Assembly (NCBI RefSeq): GCF_000003855.2
Contig: NW_003101674.1
Location: forward strand, 1,337,805 to 1,365,348
DNA from: Blastomyces gilchristii SLH14081
Lineage: Eukaryota > Ascomycota > Eurotiomycetes > Onygenales > Ajellomycetaceae
Direction of reading: 5' to 3'
DNA: 27,544 bases
The notes beneath the pieces are model-generated. The model made no database searches and had not been told where the DNA came from. It saw only the letters and a program-made list of their open reading frames with translations. Below, piece by piece: positions 18,700-27,544 of this stretch. The translations under genes and the position numbers were made by a program. The stretch's first letter is position 1; each line of letters starts with the position of its first letter.

Positions 18700-21690
18700 C
18701 TCAGAATAAACTGTGAAAGATGATTATTCTTTCAAAATCAGAATAAGACTGAGATTGAAGATTGAAATCAGTCTCATTCAGTTCATTCAGTGATTACTTA
18801 TATAATCAGAATTTGATAATAATTATTGATAACACTCATGAAATAACTAAATATATTCTTGTATAAGTTTATTCTTTACTTTCTTATAAAAACTACACTT
18901 CTCTGATATACTGTGATCAGAGATATTGAACTATCTGATAATTTCATGTTTTATAATCATGAGTTTCTTAATTGTTTCTTCTTATAATTGTTCTCAGTGA
19001 TAGTAATAAATATCTCAGCTTGAGTTGAACTTTCACTTCATTCTTATCTCTATCAATGAAATTGTTAGAATATTACATATCATCAGTATAACAGTTGAAT
19101 ATATACTCTCAATAATTTTTTATAACTCTAGAATTGATTTAGCATGTAAATTTATTAAATTATCTTGAAGATAGCAGTTAAATTCAGTTTTATAAGCATG
19201 TAGTTTTACTTGATTTTCAGTTACAATTAATGTATATAAGTTCTATTTCAAAGTTAGTATTATAGTTCTATATAATATAAAGTATTATCAAAGATTGTTA
19301 CTTACTAGAGAATTGTATTTCACTGTCTTTATATCTTAAACATCTACTTATTCAAATCTCTGATAGTTGATATTGTAGTAGTCTCAGACTAATTTAATAT
19401 ATAAGTCTTATTTCTTCTCTATTTAATCTTGAGAAGTGTAGATATTAACTTGATAAGAGAGATCTAGTAGAGCTGCTACAGTATAATACTCTATAAAAGA
19501 TTGTTTCATTTTGCTGTAATAATATATCAGTTTATTTCTTACAGTAATAATAGTCTGTGCTATAGCATTATTTCAGACTGAATTTCTTTTTAAGTGATTT
19601 AACTGCTTCTTAAGATAAGTAAATAAACTGTTATACACTTATTAGACTGACTGTAGCATTGATGTATAAGTGATTGAGACTGTCTTTATTATTTTATAAA
19701 ACTGAAACAGTAAATTAATCATATATTTCAACTGAGTTTACTTTATATTAGAAAGTTTCAATATCTGAATCTTTTTCTGATCAGAGTATTATACTCAATG
19801 ATAAATTATCTGATATAATTAAAGAGTCTGAATAGTTATCTTATATATTAAACTTCATTATATTCTAATATTCTGTATCATATTCAGTGATATGACTGAT
19901 TTATTTATTTATTAAATATTATGAAATTATTATTATTATTTAAAGAAGATACAAATTATATTAACAATGTTTCAAATCTGTGATATTTAAAATATTAGTC
20001 AATCTATTCAAAATTAACAGTAGTATTATTAAACAGTGTTATTAAAAAACAATATTAAAAAGTGTTATTAAAAAACATTATCTTTTATAAAATAAAGATA
20101 AAAGTTACTTAAGTAATCACATTCATCTTATTCTTATCTCAAGAATTAGTTATCTTATTATTCATTATCTCAATATTAAGATTCTTTATCAGTGTTTATA
20201 TCACAAGTTAAATCACATGAGTAATGCAGAAGATATGATCTTATTTATTATTTCAGAAATACAGAGTTAATTTTTACTTCAAGCTCTTCACTATAGTGTA
20301 GTTATTTACAGTATTATCAGTTGTAATTGTAAGAAGACTGAGACTAATATCTTAATAGTTATTTTTAATCACAGTTATTAATATCTCTACTATATAATTC
20401 TTAGTATAACTACTGATCAATGATTTAAATTCAATTAATATCTCTTAATAAGTTCAGTTCTCATCGATGTAATAACATATAACTCTTATAAATATAAGAT
20501 TATTTATACTAGTTTATATATTCACTGTGAGAAACACTCTTTAATAATTCTTCAACTCTGATTCTAGATATTATATATTAACTTTATAGTATGTTTCAAG
20601 ATTGAATCAAAGACAGAATTAATGTGAAATATAAAGATTTGAATTAAGTATTTAAAGAAGTGTTCAGAATTCAGAATTTTTAATTAATTGAAGAGAAAGA
20701 TTCAGAGAGATATATATATAAAGTAATTATTTATAAAAGTTATCAAATAAGAGTTATGAAATCAGAGTACTGATACATGATTATTTTTACATAATTTTCT
20801 TCAAATTAGAAAATTAGTATTATTAATAATTATTATCTGATAGAGTAACTTATCAGCTCAGTAGTAATTTTCTAATTATTTTTCTTTTATTATCTACATT
20901 CTGATGACTTTATATATTGAAAAATTTCTTCAGAGTTATAATCAGTTTATAATGAATATTTCTGAATAAAGATATAGTAATTATAGTAGAGAGATGACTC
21001 TTCAGTAATCTATAATATAATCTATTAATAATTATTTTATAGTTTATCTCAGTATTTGTATTAAGTTTTTTATAAATTTCATGATCTGAAATCAGATGTG
21101 AACAATGAAGTAGTTATTCATTATAATTGAAAGAGAGTATTGTATATTAAATCATAAATAACATAGACTTTGTAATTCACAGTGATTTTTTAAAGAGTTT
21201 ATAAATCTTCAATAGAAGTAAAAGAAGTGAAAGAAGTGAATTCAGAAGATATAATAATAATTTAAGAAAGATAATAATTTATTTTTAATAACTAATCACT
21301 GATATGTATAAGAAGAATTATTATCAGTGATTATAATCTTCTTTCTTAGCTTAGTTATAATTTTAGTACTAACTCAGATTGAATATTATCAATGTATAAA
21401 AGTAAATAAATAATCTTAATTAATTTCTATTATATTTCTTGAAATATATTAATATTATGAAAGAGAGTATTATCAAATTATATTATCAGATAATATTATT
21501 AAAAATATATTAATAATATAAATATTAATATTGAAAAAATGTTGATACTTATATATTATAGTGATTTATGAATCATGATAGTTAAATATATATATATATA
21601 TTATTTCTGACATTGATTACAACTTGTACAATAATTTTTGAAAACTCAAAATTAATTTCAATTAATAATTATGAACTTATAACTAACTAA
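18700..21690. other. H1 interior without recognisable genes
   Basis: About 3 kb of very AT-rich sequence, denser in A and T than the Gypsy parts. I looked for transposase motifs on both strands and found none that I trust. It may hold the decayed transposase gene of the family. Short AT microsatellites occur, for example near 21580-21600. Confidence 0.6.
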
Positions 21691-21699
21691 TATAAAAAG

Positions 21700-22510
21700 A
21701 AAAACACTTTTTCTACTTATTATCTTTCTTCTCTTTCTCATTTTTCTTATTATTCTTCATAATTCACTTCTTATTCTTATTCTTATTCTTCTTCTTCTTA
21801 TCTGAGATGATAATCATCTTAAAATCTCTCTCTGCTGTCTTCTTAGAAAAGAGTTCTCACTGCTCTCTCTCAGCTAGATCAATCTGTATCTCAAAATCCT
21901 GCATTTTCTAATCTGCTGTCTCAGATTTCATTTCAGCAGTAAGCAGATTAACATGCTTAGAGAGTAGAACTGTCTTCTTAATATTCTGAATTATGAAGTG
22001 CATTCAAGATCTGAACAAGGTCTTAATTCTCTTCTTCTCTGTCAGCTTCTGCTAATTAATTAGAGAATAGAAGTATTATCAAAAATGATTATCTCTTAAT
22101 AAATAAAAAACTTATCAGTTTTAACTTCTTTATCTCTTACTTTAACACTCTCTTAATCTTCTTCTGCTGCTACTTATTTATAGTAATACTCTTCTTCTCT
22201 CTCTCTCTCTTTATCTTAGTCTCAAATTATTCTCAGAACTTCTTCTGATTTCACTATTACTGTATAAGACTCTTCACTATCTTCTTTTTCATTCTCTCAC
22301 ATGCAGTGTCATCTGCATTATTTCTATACTTAATTCAGTCTAAATTTATCAGAAGTGTTACTTAAAATCATTATTATTCTACTCTTTTACAGAGTCTCTT
22401 CAAGACATTATAATATGTCTTATAATCTGTCTTTTCTTACTTAAACATCTTCTTCTTCTCTCTTTTCAATCTGTGACAGTGCTCACGCGCCTTGATAGTC
22501 TGCAGAACCA
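21700..22510 (-). pseudogene. Lys/Glu-rich coiled-coil coding remnant in H1, unidentified
   Basis: The minus strand has a mostly continuous reading with few stops compared with the neighbourhood. Starting near 22500 it gives KAREHCHRLKREKKK, later TVLLSKHVNLLTAEMKSETA with MQDFEIQIDLAERE, and ends in a Lys/Asn-rich tail (KKKKNKNKNKK). Heptad-like spacing suggests a coiled coil. The combination of a helix, LLTAE-type leucines and a basic tail recalls the C-terminal part of some fungal pogo-type transposases, but no DDE domain is visible beside it, so this is only a resemblance. On the plus strand the same region is a pyrimidine-rich run and shows no protein character. Confidence 0.35.
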
Positions 22511-22587
22511 CAGAATATTTGAAGAGAAATAACATGATTAATTATGATAAGTGTTGAAGAGAGATAAAGACAGAAGAGACAGTTAGA

Positions 22588-22699
22588 AATAATATAATAA
22601 TAATAATAGTAATGATAATAATAATAGTAATAATGATGATAATAGTGATGATAATAATGATAATAATAATAATGATGATAATAATAATGATGATGATGA
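22588..22699. repeat. AAT/GAT trinucleotide microsatellite in H1
   Basis: About 110 bases of AAT, AGT and GAT units run in phase. It lies just upstream of the coiled-coil remnant on the minus strand. There is no sign that it is coding. Confidence 0.92.
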
Positions 22700-23804
22700 A
22701 AGAAGAAGTGTATTGAAATATATTACTAACTTATCAAATATAAAGAGACTTAAAGAAAATATTAACAGCTTTCAGAGATGTGTGAAAACAGCTACAGTGT
22801 TATATAGCAACATTATCTTTATTTAATACATACACTATTAATATTCTTTATATACAGTTATTATATAATCTGTATCAGAGATACATACAGAAAACAGACC
22901 TTTATTACTAGAGTGAATAATTGCAGCAATTCTCTGTTTTTATATTATAAAGATAAGTTATTCTTATTTCTTTCTTCTCTCTTTTCTCTTCTTCAAATTA
23001 TCACTAATTTCAAGCTGATATGAAAACTATTAAAATACTCTGAGAAATTCTCAAATTGAAGAGTATAGACTAATCAAATTTTTAATAAATACAGTAGAAA
23101 TTAAATTATCTTTTACAATAATCAATTACTCATTTCTTTTCAATAAAATAGCAGTCACATTCTCTCTTCTCTCTCAAATGAACATGGCGCGAGAAAAGTG
23201 AGTATCATATCAGACTATAATGATTAACACAGTCTCAGTATACAGAGCTGTATACACACAGTATATACTGAATTGAGAAGCTGTATAAGTTACACACTGA
23301 TGCCAGCATCTCAATGAGAGCTGTGTAGCATGAGAAAGCTGCAACTCTCACTCATATATACAGAGAGTGAATCACTAAAGTAAGTGTATATATATTGTAT
23401 AAAAGTAACACTTTTTGATAATATTCAATCTTTAATATTATGAAAATAGAGTCTCTTTATGAGATCTATTTTTATCAGAAGTTAGAAAATCTTATATTTC
23501 TCAAGATTATCTTCACATATCTTATCTGTGAAATTAATGAGAGAAATCATTAATTTCAGTATTCTATTCTTGATATTATTCAAGTGATAGCAGAGTTCAC
23601 TCTGACTATACTTTTTAAGTGTATATTTTCTAATTATTCACATTTATTCAGATATATACTGATTATTTATTAAATAATGTTAAGATAATAACTTATTACA
23701 GCTGTGTTACTCTCACTGTGAGAAATACATAATTAATAATAAACATTATAAAGACTCTGAAAAGTAAGTATTTTAAGAGTACTGCAGCTCTGTGATCTTG
23801 ATTT

Positions 23805-23930
23805 TTTTTATTTTTATTTTTTTTTCTTTCTCTTTTTTTCTTTCTCTTTTTTTTATTGTGATTTTTTCTTGTTTTTGTTTTATTTTTTGTTTTTTTGTTT
23901 TTTTTTATATTTTATATTTTTTTTTATAAT
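23805..23930 (+). repeat. Polypyrimidine (T/C) tract inside H1
   Basis: A T-rich run with C and a few G, collinear with but shorter than the tract at 786-982 in H0. The difference is a length change typical of simple sequence. Confidence 0.88.
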
Positions 23931-24296
23931 TAAAATTATATGAATTATAATCTGTGTTTAGAAAAGTAATAATATTTGATAATACTCTCTGTTAAATTTT
24001 CAACAAATGAGCACTATATTATAATATTATGTAAGTAAGAAATAATTTTATAATCTTATTTAATACTATTTTCAATAATAAGATCAGAATAAAAATATGA
24101 CTAAGAATTTAAATATATTCTTTATCTGAGACTAGATTTTTATTTGAAAAGTGAATCTGAGATCTTTAATATTTAAAATAATGTGATTTGAGATTAATGT
24201 AATGAATATAAATCATAATCAGAAGTAATACTTTTAGATAATATAATAACTGTAAAGTTTGATTCTGATCTCAGATACAGTCACACAGTTAGTCTA

Positions 24297-24504
24297 GTCA
24301 GAGTGACTGATAAGTAAGCTTCTATCTGAGAACTCAGTGTCTGTTTAACTAATTGAGACTCAGTGTTCACTTAACTGATTATTATTTCTCTATTTCTTAC
24401 ACATTGTTACACATTCAAATATCTCAGTGAGTAATCATTTCTAATGAGAAGATAATAAATGTGAATAATTGTTTTTAATAAGAAGATGATGAACATTATT
24501 TAAG
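24297..24504 (-). other. G1 5' leader, outer part
   Basis: This continues the leader after H1 and matches A (about 15050-15222) and B (12025-12188), including the duplicated 24-bp repeat near 24432-24492. The primer-binding site position (24492-24502) reads AACATTATTTA, weaker than in A and B. Confidence 0.8.
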
Positions 24505-24783
24505 TATAAGAGGTCAAGACTGAATAGATCAGTATAATATATATAGATCTTATATAACAAAGTGAGAAATGTTAGAGAAGGAAAAGAAAGAGAAAGTGCA
24601 GAAATCAGTGATTAAAGTAAATATTTATACATGTATGCAGTGAAGCTTCAGAGTGAAAGAATATAACTTTTATAAGTTTATTAACTGAGAATCAGTGACT
24701 GAGAATCAGAGTTTTCAGTGAGAATGAAATCTATGAAGTATAATAAAATAGTCTATATAAATAATCAGACGCAGCTCTTTACA
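24505..24783 (-). repeat. 5' LTR of G1 (279 bp), most mutated
   Basis: The plus strand starts TATAAGAGGTC and ends CTCTTTACA. It is homologous along its length to the A and B LTRs but shorter by internal deletions in U3. Only about one CpG remains. The right flank is LINE sequence. Confidence 0.88.
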
Positions 24784-26200
24784 TTCTGAGTTGATTGATG
24801 AAAATGAAGAAGAGACTCTTTCTCTGATTATATAATTTAAGCTCATCTTTATAACTCTCAGAGTATAGTTTATACAGGCCTTTTTAATCTAATAGCAGAA
24901 GAAGAAATTGAAGCTTCAATTTTCATTGCTTTAATAGAAGATGATTTGAATACTCTCAGCATTCTTCTCAAAGCTCTGTTTTACAGACTTTGAAAGAGTT
25001 CAGTGAAATTTCCTTGGTTATTTTATCAAACTTGAACTTTATAATCAGCTACTGAGATGATACAGACTATATATAACTGTCTTGTAGTTTGAAAGAATAG
25101 ATCTCTCTCTGTATTTAATAGTCTGATTATGCTATTTAATAGTCTTTCTGCCTTAATAGTTCTTTATTGAATATAATATTTAAAATTCAACTTGGAGTTT
25201 AATCATACTTCTAATTATTTAATATTTAAACTGAGTTTAATCTCTTTATTTAAAAGAGTTAGACATAGTGTTTTCTCATTGAATCTAGAAAAGAAATGAT
25301 TTAACTCAGTTTTATTCATATTAAATTAAATTTGATTAATATCTGCTTTAATAAAGATTTTCTTTACTGCTTTTTCAATTACTTCTAAATTCTCTTTGAT
25401 TGTTTTTAAACTGTAGACTAGATCAATATTATTCATATAACTTGAAGATCTCACTATTTTCATATCTCTATTTTTGAATAGATATGCAGTATATATTGTA
25501 AATAAAATAAGTGAGATTGAAGATTCTTACAGTACTTCTATTTTTATTTCAGTCTTATCTTATTTCATTTCATTGAAGAGTAGTTATATAATTCTTTTAG
25601 ATATAAAACAGTTAACTTATTTTATTGAAGAAAGTAATAGTTTTAACATCTTCAAAGTCTGAATCATCTTTGGCTTTGAAATATGATTAAATGCATCTTT
25701 TATATTAATAAAAACTGCAGTTGAGATCAGATCTTCATGCTTTACTATTTAAATGTTATAAATAACTGAGAGAATAGTATCAATTGCAGAGCATTATTTT
25801 CTATCTCTTATTTATTTACTAAATAGAAGAGAATTACTAATAGAGCTTATAAAAAATAGTCTAATAGTTATTATCCTTTCTAAAATCTTTCTCAGATAGT
25901 TCAATAGAGATATTACTCTATATAACTTAGAAATTGAAGCTTTTCTATTAGGTTTTACAAGGATTACTTCAGTGACTTCTCTTCAGCATTCAGAATAATA
26001 ATCTATTTTCAAGAGATTGAAAAAGAGTTCAAAATATTCATTCTTCAAGTAGAAATATGTATTTTGAATAATTAAGTGATTGATTGAATCAGGCTCTGTA
26101 GCAGTTTTAATTGAACTTCAGAAGATAGATGACTCTAATTCATCTTATATAAGTTCAGATCATTCTCAGTAATTTTCATTAATATAGTTATAAAGTGATA
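24784..26200 (-). pseudogene. Tad1-like LINE reverse transcriptase and C-terminal region, degraded
   Basis: On the minus strand the RT includes EVILVKPNRKASISKLYRVI then SLLNYLRKILERII. It continues with TAVFINIKDAFNHIS (25712-25684 region), ESSISLILF (25530-25505, the QGSPLSPILF motif) and the catalytic box YMNN (near 25440-25421, YADD in intact relatives). The C-terminal part reads KTELNHF, RQLYIVCIISVADYKVQVW and IKAMKIEASISSSAIRLKRP, which matches the conserved region after RT in fungal Tad1-group LINEs. It is cut at 24784 by the G1 insertion. Stops occur at many expected Trp and Arg positions. Confidence 0.9.
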
Positions 26201-26880
26201 TATTCTCTTTTTCTGAATCTGAATCTGATGAGTTTTGAAAGAGAATTCTCATGAAAGCTTGACATTTTTTCTCAAAAGAATTTGCTGTATATGATTCATT
26301 CTGAAAGTCATATTCTAAGGCTGAAAGTTTTACTACACTTCTTGTTTTAATATAGTTAAAAGCTTTAAAAACTTCTTTTTCTTATACTTCTTCAAGAAAT
26401 TTGTTTCAGCAGTCTGTTTTAGCTCTTTTAATATCTGAAAAATATTCATTTCTAATAGCTTTGAACTCTTTATCAGATATTATATCATTCTTTCAATCTC
26501 TTCTAGCAGTGACTAATTGTTTTCTTTTAGATATAATATTCTTATTTTATCAAGATTTGAAATACTCAGAAGACTTTTCTTTGAAATATTTTCTCTAATA
26601 CTTATTAGAAGAATAGATGTAATCAGCTTTACTCTATTTTTAAACATTTCATTTGAAATATCTTGACTCTGATTTCAATAGAGATTACTCTGCTTTTCAG
26701 ATTTCAGCTGTTTTATACTTTCTTCAACTGCTTTTCAATCAGCTTTTTCAAAGTTATACTGATTAGAGAGAAGAGAATTTTCACTCATTTATTTTTCACT
26801 CAGTTCAATATTAAATTGAATGATCTCATAATCTGATTTTAAGATCTTATTTGAATTAATAAATCAGTTTATAAGTCTTT
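26200..26880 (-). pseudogene. LINE segment between endonuclease and RT
   Basis: A degraded linker, expected for ORF2 of LINEs, with no separate motif legible. The plus-strand frame at 26401-26598 is an accidental shadow. Confidence 0.6.
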
Positions 26881-27544
26881 TTTCAATTAGATTTTATGAT
26901 ATGAAAGTTAGATGTATAATAGATTTCTGTTTCATATCTTTTCTAAAGAATGTTTGTTAATCAGACTTATTAACTAAATCTATTAAATACTTAAAAGTTT
27001 ATTTAATCAGTTTAGCTGCTCTTACTGCTCTTCTGCATTTTGAATTTCATCAGAGATAATGTGCATTGAAGTCTTCTGAAATTATAAAGTTTTTTAAGAA
27101 AGTTATATTTAAAAATCCTCTATTAATTATTCAGATATTATTGTTTTCTTTCAATGACTTTTCATTATAGATATTTATAAGTTCTATAGTATTAAACTCA
27201 TTCTCTTTATCTATAATATCACTCACTAGAATATCAGAGTCAGATATAATATCAAATCTGAGATTAAATTGATATCTTGATCTTTTTCTCTTATAAATTA
27301 CTACTCTTGATTTTATCTCGGATTTTTCAGATAGAAAGCAGTAATAGCTTAAATGAGAAATAATGTACTTTTACTCAGCATCAAAATTTGATTCTTGAAG
27401 AAGTATAAAATTAACTTTTTATTTAAATACATTCTGAAGATAAGAATAAATATAATTTAAGTTTCTATTCATATTATTTGAAATAAATATGATTTTTGAA
27501 GAATTTTTAAACTTTTATATTATTTTTGTTGTATATTCATACTA
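26880..27544 (-). pseudogene. LINE apurinic-like endonuclease, degraded, running off the window
   Basis: The minus strand gives VNFILLQESNFDAE (about 27416-27375), corresponding to the ILLLQEP motif with the catalytic Glu. It continues with ELINIYNEKSL and EDFNAHYL (about 27074-27052), corresponding to GDFNAHHPxW with the catalytic Asp, Asn and His. The two residues after HYL are stops, where Trp is usual. This domain nicks target DNA to prime reverse transcription. The ORF2 start and any ORF1 lie right of the window. Confidence 0.87.

Larger units (their letters stand above)
18518..24296 (+). mobile_element. H1: 5.78-kb hAT-like DNA transposon, complete by ends
   Basis: Both TIRs (TAGACTGAC and, inward from the right, TAGACTAAC) and a perfect 8-bp TSD GTCAGAGT are present, and the flanks rejoin the G1 leader in register with A and B. 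The right 1.3 kb is repeated as H0. The ends also match M1 and M2. I could not identify a hAT transposase: about 18700-21690 is extremely AT-rich, with stops in all frames and no BED zinc finger or C-terminal dimerisation motif that I can see. One Lys/Glu-rich minus-strand remnant lies at about 21700-22510. Size would suit an autonomous element that has decayed beyond recognition, possibly with other elements inside. Confidence 0.82.
1348..24783 (-). mobile_element. G1: outer Ty3/Gypsy retrotransposon, interrupted six times, left end off window
   Basis: G1 reads right to left: 5' LTR (24505-24783), leader (24297-24504, then 18293-18517), gag, protease, RT, RNase H and the start of integrase at 1348. 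It is interrupted by H0, M1, Gypsy A (with B inside), M2, a SINE and H1. When these are removed the G1 pieces join in register with the uninterrupted copies A and B. For example, the RT piece ending at 3977 continues at 15538 after the duplicated AGAAG. The integrase C-terminus, chromodomain and 3' LTR lie left of the window, so its own TSD cannot be tested; the right flank begins TTCTG. It is the most mutated of the three Gypsy copies and has about one CpG left in its LTR. Confidence 0.85.

Noticed and set aside
18518..24296. Captured host gene or cargo gene cluster within H1
   Set aside because: No frame shows a recognisable domain, apart from one uncertain coiled-coil remnant.
3978..24783. 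CRISPR-like array from the repeated 310-326 bp units
   Set aside because: The units are LTRs kilobases apart with TSDs and coding regions between them.
25474..25662. 62-residue plus-strand frame as a small gene
   Set aside because: It is antisense to the LINE RT, which has clear motifs on the minus strand.
1..27544. Mitochondrial or bacterial AT-rich genome
   Set aside because: LTR retrotransposons, a LINE, a SINE and hAT-type insertions indicate a nuclear eukaryotic genome; no mitochondrial gene is seen.

Overview
This window is a heap of decayed transposable elements with no identifiable host gene. The element families point to a filamentous ascomycete (Pezizomycotina): chromodomain-type Ty3/Gypsy retrotransposons, a Tad1-like LINE, elements with 8-bp target duplications as in the hAT superfamily, and a tRNA-derived SINE. 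The sequence is very AT-rich. CG and CC/GG dinucleotides are nearly absent, while CA, CT, TG and AG remain common. This looks like RIP-type or deamination mutation of repeats with an unusual context. The species cannot be named from this window.

The layout is a nest, and most boundaries rest on target-site duplications (TSDs) read directly from the sequence. (1) The oldest layer is a LINE on the minus strand (24784-27544, continuing off the right edge). (2) A Gypsy element on the minus strand, here called G1, is inserted in the LINE. Its 5' LTR is at 24505-24783 and its body runs left to the window edge. (3) G1 was hit by a long hAT-like element H0 (right end only, 1-1347), a 506-bp MITE M1 (2693-3198), a second Gypsy element A (3978-15532), a second 506-bp MITE M2 in the opposite orientation (15707-16212), a SINE (17914-18292) and a 5.8-kb hAT-like element H1 (18518-24296). 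(4) Element A was itself hit by a third Gypsy element B (6678-12514), which is complete with two 326-bp LTRs.

The three Gypsy elements belong to one family. On the minus strand each has the order LTR, leader, gag (CCHC knuckle), aspartic protease, RT, RNase H, integrase, chromodomain, polypurine tract, LTR. All reading frames are broken by transitions, mostly CGA to TGA and TGG to TGA, and catalytic aspartates have become asparagine. The elements look dead and could move only if enzymes came from elsewhere. The CpG content of the LTRs falls in the order expected from the nesting (B youngest, then A, then G1).

The only stretch with ordinary base composition is the 379-bp SINE. A scaffold gap of 148 N lies in gag of element B. 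I found no new multi-gene system. The most notable points are the unusual mutation signature, the SINE that escaped it, a likely self-primed reverse-transcription start in the Gypsy family, and the unexplained contents of the 5.8-kb hAT-like element.
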